Made by a program: the position numbers and the translations under genes. Under the pieces are notes generated by a model. The model was not told the DNA's origin. It saw only the letters and a program-made list of their open reading frames with translations, and ran no database searches. A stretch of DNA of 64,000 bases from Bacteroidales bacterium (GTDB lineage: Bacteria > Bacteroidota > Bacteroidia > Bacteroidales > UBA4417): assembly GCA_016707705.1 (NCBI GenBank), contig JADJHD010000001.1:310001-374000 (forward strand), read 5' to 3'. Shown here piece by piece: positions 1 to 8,828 of the stretch; position 1 is the stretch's first letter, and each line of letters opens with the position of its first letter.

Positions 1-934
1 GGACTTCGATCTCTTTAAGTTTTTCAAGAGATTTAGCTTCAACCTGCAGCAAATCACCGCTTGCTGAACTTTTATCCATGATTCCCTTAGCAGAAGAGAA
101 CCTTGCAAGTGAATACGCTGCTTCAAGGTTTTCCTTTTCCGGGAAATATGTGAAGCTGTAGGTCTCATAAGTAATATTCTTTATTCCCTTGAAGAGCTGC
201 ATGTATTCATTCTTAAGCTTTTCCATCTGATTGTACATATACTCCATTGTCCCCTTGTCATAGTTAACTTCCTGATAACCATTGATAAGATTGAACATGC
301 TTTCATCAAGTTTGAGAATAAAATCAGCAGCTTCCTTAGCTTTCTGATCAGGAGTTTTAGCTGAAGAAATCTTCTTGAATACTTTCTGCTCTATGGTTGT
401 GGTGTCGATGCTTATCCTCCTTATCACTGTATCAACCCTTTCAAACATCGTTGGATTTGGCAATTCAGGAATGCCTGGTACATAACCATCAAGCTTGTTG
501 CTTTTTGAGCTTGCATTGTCTGAGTCCTGAGGATTTTGCATTCCTGTCAATCCACCTTTTCCACTCAAAAATAACTCATAAGCTTTCTGATCTTTTTTCC
601 GACTGGTCATTTCGACAAAGTAGTACTCTTTTGGATCAGGTTCTGCAAATGATGACAGTTTGAGAGAAGAGATTTCAAATTCAGTACTATTCACATTTAT
701 TACCTGTGTAAGTCCAAGATACTTATCAGCAAACTCAGCAAAAGGGCCTTTTACCTTTTGTGTTTTTTTAACAATTACCTCTACCTTGATTCCTGTGCGT
801 GGAAGAGAATAGAAAAATCCCTGTGCTGCAGCCATTTCGGCATCCGGCACTGCTTTTCTAACATTGATCTGAGTAAACCCCTGACTATAAGCCAGTAAGA
901 ATACCAATAAACATAATGTGGAGACTTTTACCAT
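1..934 (-). CDS. DUF4831 family secreted protein, C-terminus beyond window
   Basis: The reading frame runs leftward from an ATG at 934-932 and is still open at base 1, so at least 311 residues are present and the C-terminus is missing. The protein starts with a hydrophobic signal peptide (about residues 1-22, ending near a Gln-Gly-Phe-Thr-Gln stretch). It continues with a segment reading FFYSLPRTGIKVEV, then GPFAEFADKYLG, and a later EPDPKEYYFVE. This pattern matches my memory of the Bacteroidota DUF4831 family, whose function is unknown. Export to the periplasm or outer membrane is inferred from the signal peptide. The gene is divergent from pstC with about 200 bases between them. No function is assigned. 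Confidence 0.8.
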   Translation of the reverse strand, partial: MVKVSTLCLLVFLLAYSQGFTQINVRKAVPDAEMAAAQGFFYSLPRTGIKVEVIVKKTQKVKGPFAEFADKYLGLTQVINVNSTEFEISSLKLSSFAEPDPKEYYFVEMTSRKKDQKAYELFLSGKGGLTGMQNPQDSDNASSKSNKLDGYVPGIPELPNPTMFERVDTVIRRISIDTTTIEQKVFKKISSAKTPDQKAKEAADFILKLDESMFNLINGYQEVNYDKGTMEYMYNQMEKLKNEYMQLFKGIKNITYETYSFTYFPEKENLEAAYSLARFSSAKGIMDKSSASGDLLQVEAKSLEKLKEIEV

Positions 935-1021
935 AATCGATCATTCGAAAATTGATTACTGTATTCAAAAATAGCAAATTTAAGGGGATATTCCAATCAC
1001 TTGCAATTGCCATCAGCATTG

Positions 1022-1052
1022 TTGATTCATTTGAAACAACATGGTATCTTTG
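1022..1052 (+). promoter_or_regulatory. Bacteroidota-type promoter for pstCAB
   Basis: TTG at 1022-1024 is followed after 20 bases by TATCTTTG at 1045-1052. This fits the Bacteroidota sigma-ABfr consensus (TTTG, 19-20 bases, TAnnTTTG). Transcription would start near 1058, leaving a leader of about 70 bases before pstC. Confidence 0.6.
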
Positions 1053-1130
1053 CATCAGTTTACAGTATCAGACTTCTTTGTCTTATACACAGCCGATTAT
1101 TTGAGCAATTCCCAGCACTGATTTAAGTAT

Positions 1131-2036
1131 ATGGCCCTGCAAGTTTTTCATAGAACCAGAATACTGCGAAGCCGTATTCATTCTTCATGGATGACTTTTG
1201 CTCTTGTTTTCTCATTACTTCTTCCTGTTATTTTGGGTATAGGACTGTACTTAAAGTCAGCCTCATTATTACAGGAATATTCCATATGGGAGATTCTTTT
1301 CTCAAGCAAATGGAAACCTCTTTCCGGTCAGTTCGGAATGTTGCCATTTATTATCAGTTCGCTTTGGGTAACAATGATTGCTTTATTGGTTGCAGGACCA
1401 GTTTGCCTTCTTTCTGCCATTCACCTGACCCAATATGCCAAACCAATTGTATTGCGGATTATGCATCCTGTCATTGACATTCTTGCAGGGATTCCATCTG
1501 TGATATACGGTGTATGGGGTGTATTGGTAATTGTCCCTTTTACAGCTGATGTAATTGGCCCAATTTTTCACAAGAGCATTACAGGGTACAGTATTTTGAG
1601 TGGAGGGATAGTCCTGGCAGTAATGATTATACCCTTTATACTGAACATCCTGATTGAAGTTTTCAGAACCATTCCTGAAGAATTGACTGAGGTGACCCTT
1701 TCACTTGGTGCCACCCGCTGGATGGTAGTAAAGCATGTGCTGATAAAAAAGGCTTTCCCTGGGATTGTTTCTGCATTCAGCCTTGGACTGTCCAGAGCGT
1801 TCGGCGAAACTATTGCCGTATTGATGGTGGTTGGCAATGTAACTCATATTCCGACTGGTGCCCTTCAACCGGGATATCCCCTTCCTGCCCTTATAGCCAA
1901 CAATTATGGTGAAATGCTGTCAGTACCCATGTACGATTCTGCCCTAATGCTGGCTGCTTTTGTACTGCTTGTTATTGTAATAATGTTCAATATTGTTTCC
2001 CGGTGGATGATCCATCGACTTGAGAAAAACATTTAG
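1131..2036 (+). CDS. pstC: phosphate ABC transporter permease PstC
   Basis: Inner-membrane permease subunit of the high-affinity phosphate importer, working as a heterodimer with PstA. The 301-residue protein has a first membrane segment at about residues 20-42 and a binding-protein-dependent permease domain from about 70 to 295. The cytoplasmic EAA loop reads EVTLSLGATRWMVVKHVL, followed by LGLSRAFGETIAVLMVVGN, a strong PstC signature. Length is normal for the family. It is the first gene of a pstC-pstA-pstB unit, and its stop codon lies one base before the pstA ATG. The usual phosphate-binding protein gene pstS is not next to it. Confidence 0.95.
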   Translation: MALQVFHRTRILRSRIHSSWMTFALVFSLLLPVILGIGLYLKSASLLQEYSIWEILFSSKWKPLSGQFGMLPFIISSLWVTMIALLVAGPVCLLSAIHLTQYAKPIVLRIMHPVIDILAGIPSVIYGVWGVLVIVPFTADVIGPIFHKSITGYSILSGGIVLAVMIIPFILNILIEVFRTIPEELTEVTLSLGATRWMVVKHVLIKKAFPGIVSAFSLGLSRAFGETIAVLMVVGNVTHIPTGALQPGYPLPALIANNYGEMLSVPMYDSALMLAAFVLLVIVIMFNIVSRWMIHRLEKNI

Positions 2037-2037
2037 A

Positions 2038-2898
2038 ATGAATATTTTAAAACTGCGAAAAGCTGAGGAGTTGATATTCAGGATCATTATGTTCCTGGCA
2101 ACAACTGTGATTATCCTGGCCCTTTGCATGATTATTTACAGTATTCTGCACAAGGGATTGCCATCAGTATCCTGGAGTATGATTTCCCAACTTCCCAAAG
2201 GCGGGTTCTATTTCGGCAAGGAAGGTGGAATCCTGAATGCAATACTTGGATCGGTCTACCTCGCTTCCGGTGCTACCTTACTGGCATTTGTCCTGGGGCT
2301 CCCAGTTTCCTTGTATATCAACATACATCTTCATAAACGCAAAAAGCTGGTTAATGGAATTCGGTTCATGCTGGATGTAATGTGGGGAATTCCTTCGATT
2401 GTTTATGGAGCCTTCGGTTTTTCAGTAATGCTTTTCTTTGGGATGCGATCATCCCTGTTAGCAGGAATGCTTACTGTAACTCTGTTCATACTTCCAATTA
2501 TGATCAGGGCAATTGATGAAATTGTGAAAACAGTTCCTTCCGGATTACTGGAAGCGACTTTATCTCTCGGTTCAACCAAGTCGGAGACTGCATATCGGGT
2601 TTATTTTCGGCAGTGTATATCCGGTATAACTACTGCCCTTCTGCTGTCGTTCGGCAGGGCGATTGGTGATGCTGCATCAGTTCTGTTTACAACCGGGTAT
2701 ACTGACAACCTGCCTACCTCATTGGCAAAACCAACTGCTACCCTGCCTCTCGCAATTTTCTTCCAGTTAAGTTCTCCGATAGAAGAAGTAAAGGCGAGAG
2801 CTTATGCATCTGCAGTTATTTTAACTGTCATCATATTAATAATCAGCATCATATCCCGCATCACTTCAAGGAAATATCAAAAAAACAAAATAAAGTAG
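2038..2898 (+). CDS. pstA: phosphate ABC transporter permease PstA
   Basis: Second membrane subunit of the Pst phosphate importer. I chose the ATG at 2038, one base after the pstC stop, rather than the TTG at 2020 that lies inside pstC. This gives 286 residues. The permease domain spans about residues 65-280, with an EAA loop reading GLLEATLSLGSTKSETAYRV and then LLLSFGRAIGDAASVLFTTGYT, typical of PstA. Membrane segments are evident near residues 15-38, 70-95 and 255-280. The gene is translationally coupled or nearly so to pstC and is followed after 4 bases by pstB. Confidence 0.94.
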   Translation: MNILKLRKAEELIFRIIMFLATTVIILALCMIIYSILHKGLPSVSWSMISQLPKGGFYFGKEGGILNAILGSVYLASGATLLAFVLGLPVSLYINIHLHKRKKLVNGIRFMLDVMWGIPSIVYGAFGFSVMLFFGMRSSLLAGMLTVTLFILPIMIRAIDEIVKTVPSGLLEATLSLGSTKSETAYRVYFRQCISGITTALLLSFGRAIGDAASVLFTTGYTDNLPTSLAKPTATLPLAIFFQLSSPIEEVKARAYASAVILTVIILIISIISRITSRKYQKNKIK

Positions 2899-2902
2899 GA
2901 TT

Positions 2903-3664
2903 ATGTCGGAACATGTCAAGATCAGCGTTGAGGACCTGAATCTGTATATAGGAAAGCAGCATATCCTTAAAGATATCAATACCCGTATTCCGGAAAACCA
3001 GATTACAGTTATTCTTGGACCTTCAGGCTGCGGAAAGACGACATTGCTGAAAAGCATGAACAGGCTTACCGATTTATACTCCAATGTAAAGGTTGATGGT
3101 AAGATTTTGATTGACAACGAGGACATACTTCATACCGATACTGATATCACCACCATCAGAAAGCGAATGGGGCTATTGTCGCAGCGCCCCTATCCCCTGC
3201 CTATGAATATCTTCAATAATGTTGCATATGGGTTGAGAATTAGTGGCAGAAAGAATAAGGCTGTCCTTCGAAAAAGGGTTCAGCACTACCTTGAACTTGT
3301 TAACTTATGGGAAGAAGTTAAAGACAGGCTTCATGATCCTGCATCATCCCTGTCAATTGGACAACAACAGCGACTCTGTCTGGCAAGGGGTCTGTCAGTA
3401 GATCCTGATATTATTCTTGCCGATGAGCCAACGTCCGCTCTGGATCCAATTTCAAGTGAGGTAATTGAAAGGAAGTTCGTAGACTTGAAAAGCCAATACA
3501 CTGTAGTTGTAGTTACCCATAGTTTACAGCAAGCCAAAAGAATTGCAGACTATGCAATTTTTATGTATTTGGGAGAAATTATTGAACAGGGACCAGCAGC
3601 AGATTTTTTTTCCAATCCAACAGAGGAACTGACCCGCTCATACATAAAAGGGCTATTCAATTAA
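2903..3664 (+). CDS. pstB: phosphate ABC transporter ATP-binding protein PstB
   Basis: ATPase subunit that powers phosphate import through PstC/PstA. The 253-residue protein has Walker A GPSGCGKTT at about residues 39-47, a Q-loop region reading LLSQRPYPLPMNIFNNVAYG, the signature LSIGQQQRLCLARGL, Walker B IILADEPTSALDP, and a switch His in VVVTHSLQQA. The MNRL directly after Walker A and the PLP(M) motif are characteristic of PstB over other ABC ATPases. No phoU follows. The next gene is convergent, and a hairpin overlaps the stop codon. Confidence 0.95.
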   Translation: MSEHVKISVEDLNLYIGKQHILKDINTRIPENQITVILGPSGCGKTTLLKSMNRLTDLYSNVKVDGKILIDNEDILHTDTDITTIRKRMGLLSQRPYPLPMNIFNNVAYGLRISGRKNKAVLRKRVQHYLELVNLWEEVKDRLHDPASSLSIGQQQRLCLARGLSVDPDIILADEPTSALDPISSEVIERKFVDLKSQYTVVVVTHSLQQAKRIADYAIFMYLGEIIEQGPAADFFSNPTEELTRSYIKGLFN

Positions 3665-3672
3665 TAGCCCTT
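3648..3672. terminator. bidirectional terminator hairpin between pstB and glnN
   Basis: A perfect 10-bp stem (3648-3657 with 3663-3672, loop CAATT) overlaps the last codons and stop of pstB. On the minus strand it is followed by TTTTATG, so it best serves as the intrinsic terminator of the glutamine synthetase gene. It may also end pst transcription. Confidence 0.65.
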
Positions 3673-3696
3673 AGATATTGATTTTCAAGTTGTTTC

Positions 3697-5886
3697 TTAA
3701 CGAATGAACAGCAATTCCCGGTACTTTGGAAGCGGCCACAATTCATCGTCAACCAAAAGTTCCAATTTATCTACATGATAGCGTATCCTTTCAAAGAATG
3801 GAAGTACCTGTTGGTTATACTCCATGGCCTTTGTTTCAAGGATTTCGATCTTATTCGCCTGTTTCCTTGCATCTATCATCTCTGAAACCAGGGTTCTGAT
3901 GATGGAAATATGCTCTGAAATTTCCTTGATATTCTGCATCTGGTTGTTTGAGAGTTTCACATAGGTCTTATTGTCAAGTACCTCTTTCAATCCTTTAACG
4001 TTCTCGATGAGTGTATTTTGGTATCGGATAGCCGTTGGAATGATGTGATTAATTGAAAGATCACCAATTACTCTTGATTCAATCTGTACTTTCTTGAGGT
4101 AATTCTCAAGATTAATATCGTAACGGGCCAATAACTCCCGCTCAGTTAAAACATCGTGATCTTCAAATAGTCTGAGTGCTTTGGGACTGATAGTAGCCTT
4201 TAGCGACTCAGGAGTTGAAGGGATGTTTGATAAACCTCTCTTAACGGCTTCATCCAACCATTCCTCGCTATAGCTATTTCCCTCAAAGAGGATAGATTTT
4301 GAATCGCGTATATATTGGCGAACAAGAGTATAAATAGCCTCCTCCTGTTTCATGCCTTCATTAATCCGGGCCGCAACCAGTTGTCTGAATTTCAGCAATT
4401 GCTCAGCTACAATAAGATTCAGCACAATCATTGGTTTAGCACAGCTCTCTGAAGAGCCAACTGCCCTGAACTCAAACTTATTACCGGTAAATGCAAAGGG
4501 TGAAGTGCGGTTTCTGTCGGTATTGTCCAGCAGGATTTCAGGTATCTTGGGAATATCCAGGGAGACCGTCTGATGAAGATTGCTTTTATTGAATTCAGTA
4601 CCTTCAGAGAGCTCTATTTCCTTGAGAATACTGCTCAGTTGTGATCCCACAAATACTGACATAATAGCAGGAGGAGCTTCATGTGCGCCAAGTCTGAGAT
4701 CATTGCTTGCCGATGCGATGCTTGAACGCAGTAGGTCAGCATTATCATTAACAGCCTTGATTATATTGACAAGGAAAACAAGGAACTGAAGATTGGATGC
4801 TGGTGTTTTCCCTGGTGAAAGCAGATTCTTGCCTAGATTGGTTGACAAGGACCAGTTATTGTGTTTACCTGAGCCGTTAATTCCCTGATATGGCTTTTCG
4901 TGAAGCAGGACGGTCATCTGATGCCTCTTGGCAACCTTCTCCAGGATATGCATCAGAAGCTGATTATGATCAACTGCAATATTGGCTTCCTCAAAAATTG
5001 GTGCACACTCAAACTGGTTGGGCGCAACTTCATTATGCCTTGTTTTTACCGGGATTCCAAGCCTGTGAGCCTCGTATTCAAACTCTTTCATAAAGTCCAT
5101 CACTCTCTCGGGAATCGTTCCGAAATAATGATCAGAAAGCTGCTGGTCCTTGGCAGAGGCATGTCCGAAAAGAGTTCTGCCGGTTAGTGCAAGATCAGGC
5201 CTTGCATGATAAAGTGCTGTATCCACAAGAAAATATTCCTGTTCCCAGCCTAAAGTTGCAATTACCTTAGAAACATTGGGATCGAACAATCTGCAAACGG
5301 CAGTTGCTTCCTTATCCAAAGCATGCAATGCCTTGAGCATAGGTGTTTTATAATCAAGTGCCTCGCCAGTATAGGAAACAAAAATTGTTGGGATACATAG
5401 CGTATCATCCATTATGAATGCCATGGATGTAGGATCCCAGGCAGTATATCCCCTGGCTTCAAAAGTATTTCTGATACCACCGCTTGGAAAACTTGAGGCA
5501 TCCGGTTCCTGCTGAATTAATTCATTGCCGCTAAAATTCTCAAGAGTTTTACCTTCTGCTGAAAGGGAAAGGAATGAGTCGTGTTTTTCGGCAGTAGCCC
5601 CGGTAAGAGGGTGAAACCAATGTGTATAATGGCTTGCGCCCTTTGATACCGCCCATTCCTTTAGTCCTCCTGCAACTGAATCAGCGAGTTGTCTGTCAAT
5701 TTTTCCGCCTGAAGCTACTGTTGCCAGCAGTTGGTCAACCACCTCAGGAGCAAGGTAATTCTTCATGACTTCATGATTGAACGTCAATTCCCCGAAATAG
5801 TTGATTAATCTTGAATTAGAAAGATCAAAGTTTCTTTTCGATCTGGAGATAGCGATTTCAAGTGCCTTAAAGCGAATATTTGACAT
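3697..5886 (-). CDS. glnN: glutamine synthetase type III
   Basis: ATP-dependent ligation of ammonia to glutamate, the entry point of nitrogen assimilation. At 729 residues it has the long subunit length of GSIII, about 250 residues longer than GSI. Visible motifs in order: the GSIII N-terminal region (residues about 25-180), GWEQEYFLVD, TRHNEVAPNQFE, GSGKHNNWSLSTN, and the late RTSPFAFTGNKFEFR substrate/ATP loop. A long helical C-terminus with coiled-coil character follows (about 600-700). GSIII is the usual and often only glutamine synthetase of Bacteroidota. It stands alone between a shared terminator and the symporter gene. The start ATG is at 5886. Confidence 0.96.
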   Translation of the reverse strand: MSNIRFKALEIAISRSKRNFDLSNSRLINYFGELTFNHEVMKNYLAPEVVDQLLATVASGGKIDRQLADSVAGGLKEWAVSKGASHYTHWFHPLTGATAEKHDSFLSLSAEGKTLENFSGNELIQQEPDASSFPSGGIRNTFEARGYTAWDPTSMAFIMDDTLCIPTIFVSYTGEALDYKTPMLKALHALDKEATAVCRLFDPNVSKVIATLGWEQEYFLVDTALYHARPDLALTGRTLFGHASAKDQQLSDHYFGTIPERVMDFMKEFEYEAHRLGIPVKTRHNEVAPNQFECAPIFEEANIAVDHNQLLMHILEKVAKRHQMTVLLHEKPYQGINGSGKHNNWSLSTNLGKNLLSPGKTPASNLQFLVFLVNIIKAVNDNADLLRSSIASASNDLRLGAHEAPPAIMSVFVGSQLSSILKEIELSEGTEFNKSNLHQTVSLDIPKIPEILLDNTDRNRTSPFAFTGNKFEFRAVGSSESCAKPMIVLNLIVAEQLLKFRQLVAARINEGMKQEEAIYTLVRQYIRDSKSILFEGNSYSEEWLDEAVKRGLSNIPSTPESLKATISPKALRLFEDHDVLTERELLARYDINLENYLKKVQIESRVIGDLSINHIIPTAIRYQNTLIENVKGLKEVLDNKTYVKLSNNQMQNIKEISEHISIIRTLVSEMIDARKQANKIEILETKAMEYNQQVLPFFERIRYHVDKLELLVDDELWPLPKYRELLFIR

Positions 5887-5980
5887 GGCAGGGCATATTA
5901 TTTAAGAAGTAAAATTAGTTTTTCCCTGTAATATCAGGGGTATTCGGACATCGAAGTTTTTAACATGCAATCAACAGGCT

Positions 5981-7471
5981 TTACTTTCGCAGCCGCAGTA
6001 TCCATAAGCCAAGGAAAGTAATAATGCCATTGAGCAGCAGTAATTCAAATCCCAATTTATAGCCACTAAAAAGCACCTCAGAATTCTCACTAAGGAAGTA
6101 ACATATTATTGGAGACAATACGGCAACTATCGGTACAAAATTATCTTTAACCTTGAGTTTGGTAAATAATCCGAAGGCATAGAGTCCAAGTAAAGGCCCA
6201 TAGGTATAACCGGCAACTGTAAACAGCTTGTCAATTACCGCCCTGTCGTTTATAGCCCTGAACAGTATTATTACCAGCAACAGGATAAAAGCAAAGGAAA
6301 AATGAACTGTATACCTGATTCTCTTCTTCCTTTCTTCAGAAAGATTTTTGCTTTTATCCAGCCCAAGGAAATCGATGGAAAAAGAAGTCGTGAGAGATGT
6401 CAGGGCCCCGTCAGCACTTGGATAGGCAGCTGAAATGAGTCCAATAATGAATACCAGTCCTGCGAGGGGGCCGAGATGATCTATTGCAATGATTGGAAAC
6501 AGATTATCACTTCTTTCTGGAAGTTGTATTGAGTGTTTGCTGGCATATAGAAAAAGTACTGCCCCCAGGAACAAAAACATCAGGTTAACAAAAACCAGGA
6601 CCGTACTGAAAGTGAACATATTTTTCTGTGCTTCCCGGATATTTCTGCACGAAAGATTTTTCTGCATCATTTCCTGATCAAGCCCTGTCATGGCAATGGA
6701 AATAAACATACCACTAAGTATCTGCTTAAGAAAATACTGTCGGCTATGCCAATCCATATCAAAAATATTGGAGTATTTGCTGGAAGTAACAGTAGAGATA
6801 AGACTGTTCAGATTGAACCCCAAATCTTTGGAAATCAGGTATATTGATATTCCAACTGCAACCAGCATAAAGGTAGTTTGGAGGGTATCAGTCCAGATGA
6901 TAGTCTTGATTCCACCTTTAAAAGTGTAAAGAATGATTAATCCGATGAATACTGAAACTGTTACTCCAAAAGGCACATTCCAGGCATCGAAAACAAATAC
7001 CTGAAGCACATTTACAACCAGGAACATTCGGAAGGAGGCTCCAATGGTACGTGAGAGAATAAAGAAAAAAGCACCTGTTTTATAGGACCAGAAACCGAAT
7101 CGCTGCTCCAGATATGAGTATATGGAAGTCAAACCCAGCCTGTAATACATTGGCATAAGCACAGTTGCAATGACTGTATATCCCAAAAGATATCCAACCA
7201 ATACCATTAAATATGTAAAACCGGTGGTTCCTACCCAGCCCGGGACTGACATGAAAGTTACCCCGGATAGAGAAGCCCCAATCATGCCATAGGCTACTAC
7301 ATACCAAGGTGAAGATTTGTTGCCAATGTAAAATGATTCAGAATTTGCCTTTCGGGAGGTAAGCCAGGTAATGATAAATAAGAGTATGGTATAAAGAAGA
7401 AAGGCTATGAATATGGAGGAAGGAGTCAATTCAATGTGCTTAAGATGGTTAACAATTATGGGCTTCTTCAA
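5981..7471 (-). CDS. sodium:solute symporter family transporter
   Basis: Sodium-coupled inner-membrane importer of the SSS/SGLT family; the substrate cannot be told from sequence. About 13 membrane segments are visible over 496 residues. The family hallmarks are the early YVVAYGMIGASLSGVTFMSVPG, split here between residues about 53 and 73, and the later region ISAAYPSADGALTSLTTSF carrying sodium-site small residues. There is no ATG near the N-terminus: the frame opens with TTG at 7471, and another TTG at 7429 (Thr-Pro-Ser-Ser following) is an equally good start. It begins 62 bases after gmhB on the same strand and could be the last gene of that transcript. Confidence 0.9.
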   Translation of the reverse strand: MKKPIIVNHLKHIELTPSSIFIAFLLYTILLFIITWLTSRKANSESFYIGNKSSPWYVVAYGMIGASLSGVTFMSVPGWVGTTGFTYLMVLVGYLLGYTVIATVLMPMYYRLGLTSIYSYLEQRFGFWSYKTGAFFFILSRTIGASFRMFLVVNVLQVFVFDAWNVPFGVTVSVFIGLIILYTFKGGIKTIIWTDTLQTTFMLVAVGISIYLISKDLGFNLNSLISTVTSSKYSNIFDMDWHSRQYFLKQILSGMFISIAMTGLDQEMMQKNLSCRNIREAQKNMFTFSTVLVFVNLMFLFLGAVLFLYASKHSIQLPERSDNLFPIIAIDHLGPLAGLVFIIGLISAAYPSADGALTSLTTSFSIDFLGLDKSKNLSEERKKRIRYTVHFSFAFILLLVIILFRAINDRAVIDKLFTVAGYTYGPLLGLYAFGLFTKLKVKDNFVPIVAVLSPIICYFLSENSEVLFSGYKLGFELLLLNGIITFLGLWILRLRK

Positions 7472-7533
7472 ACGTTCTGAATACCTGTAGGATTCAGGTA
7501 GTGAACTTGTTCAAAAATACTATTATCAGGGGA

Positions 7534-8097
7534 TTATCTCTTGAGTTCCTTCGCAAAACTAATCAAATCAGGGAAAAGATAATCCGGCATTTCTCCGCAA
7601 ACACTGATTTCAACCGGATCAGTTGTAATCAGGACATCAATCATGTCCAATCTTCTTCCAAAAAGCATATCGGAGAATGTATCTCCAACCATGATACTTT
7701 TCTTGAAGCGAATCTCCGGGAATTCTTTTCTGGCTTTCAGACCCATGCCAACAGCCGGCTTCCTTGTGAAACTGCCTTTATTACTCAAATCCGGGCTGTA
7801 GTATACCTTATCAATTTTTCCACCGGCCTTATTTACCATGGATATCATATGTTCATGGACTCTGTTTAGGTCCTGATTTGTCATCAGTCCCCGACCAATT
7901 CCCTGCTGATTGGTTACTACAAATACATGGCTGAAGAGTCCACTGAAAATCTCCATAGCTTCAAGCACTCCCGGGTTGAACTCGAACTGTTCCGGTGCTT
8001 TGACATAGTCAGCCGGCAGTCGGGTATTGATTACCCCATCTCTGTCGAGAAAAAGTGTCCAGCCTTTCTCTGAAATGAGTTTACCTAAAGAGCCCAT
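7534..8097 (-). CDS. gmhB: D-glycero-D-manno-heptose 1,7-bisphosphate phosphatase (HAD family)
   Basis: Removes the 7-phosphate from heptose 1,7-bisphosphate. The HAD nucleophile motif FLDRDGVIN lies at residues about 16-24, with VVTNQQGIGRG as motif II and MVGDTFSDMLFG as motif IV. These features define the GmhB/HisB-N subgroup of about 180-190 residues. Its start lies inside the 3' end of hddC (17-base overlap), and neighbouring genes provide the kinase, isomerase and guanylyltransferase. This indicates the alpha-anomer, GDP-heptose branch rather than the ADP branch. Bacteroides GmhB enzymes are known to prefer the alpha anomer; applying that here is inference. Confidence 0.9.
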   Translation of the reverse strand: MGSLGKLISEKGWTLFLDRDGVINTRLPADYVKAPEQFEFNPGVLEAMEIFSGLFSHVFVVTNQQGIGRGLMTNQDLNRVHEHMISMVNKAGGKIDKVYYSPDLSNKGSFTRKPAVGMGLKARKEFPEIRFKKSIMVGDTFSDMLFGRRLDMIDVLITTDPVEISVCGEMPDYLFPDLISFAKELKR

Positions 8098-8803
8098 ACT
8101 TCTTTCCGATTACACCAAATTCCTTCTGAGCTCTTTCAAAATCAGCCGGTACACCTATATCAAGAAAGTAATCATTGAATGGAATGCCCTGATACCGAAA
8201 TGATTTACATGACTGAGGTAAAAAATATTCTTCAAGTGAAAACGATTCGGGTAGTTCCACCCTATCGAAAACTTTCCTTTTAAAAAGGTAAATTCCCCCA
8301 TTGATATAGCCCTCACCTGAATCGGGGACTTTCTCATTAAAATCACTGATCCAGCCATTCCTGTCAATGGAGACCTTACCATATCTGCTGCAGTCTGGAA
8401 CTTTCCGTAGGGCAATCACTCCATCTGCATTGCTTTGCATCTGACGTTTGTAAATCAGGGAAGTATCAACAGTAAACAAGGTATCTCCATTCATTACAAG
8501 CACCATCTCAGAAGTGCAGTACTTTAGGGCTTGTTTAACCGCTCCTCCTGTTCCAAGTGGTTCGTCCTCAATAGAATATAAGATCCCGCAAGTTCTCCAA
8601 TATCCTTCAAAATGGTTAAAAAGCTGTTCCTTGAGATGGGAAACCGAAAGGATAATGTTGTAGAGACCTTGCGACATCAGGTAAGCAAGCTGATATTCAA
8701 TGAATGGGTTGGATCCGATCATTGCAAGGCATTTTGGCACATCCCCAATAACACCATTTAACCGGGTGCCTTTACCTCCTGCAAGTATGACTACATCTGT
8801 CAT
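8081..8803 (-). CDS. hddC: D-glycero-alpha-D-manno-heptose 1-phosphate guanylyltransferase
   Basis: Sugar-1-phosphate nucleotidyltransferase of 240 residues, predicted to join GMP from GTP to heptose 1-phosphate. The N-terminal nucleotide-binding signature ILAGGKGTRL is at residues 6-15. A metal-binding MNGDTLF follows near 104, then INGGIYLFKR and YFLDIGVPADFERAQ near the C-terminus. Sequence alone would say only nucleotidyltransferase. The guanylyl and heptose assignment rests on its place between gmhA and gmhB and downstream of the heptose kinase gene. It starts 25 bases after the gmhA stop. Confidence 0.87.
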   Translation of the reverse strand: MTDVVILAGGKGTRLNGVIGDVPKCLAMIGSNPFIEYQLAYLMSQGLYNIILSVSHLKEQLFNHFEGYWRTCGILYSIEDEPLGTGGAVKQALKYCTSEMVLVMNGDTLFTVDTSLIYKRQMQSNADGVIALRKVPDCSRYGKVSIDRNGWISDFNEKVPDSGEGYINGGIYLFKRKVFDRVELPESFSLEEYFLPQSCKSFRYQGIPFNDYFLDIGVPADFERAQKEFGVIGKKYGLFR

Positions 8804-8828
8804 TATTCAGCCCTGTATTTAGAGATTT

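Noticed and set aside
397..663. An 88-codon plus-strand frame
   Set aside because: It lies opposite the well-supported DUF4831 frame, which has a signal peptide and family words.
2020..2037. TTG start at 2020 for pstA
   Set aside because: It lies inside pstC. The ATG at 2038, one base after the pstC stop, gives a standard N-terminus.
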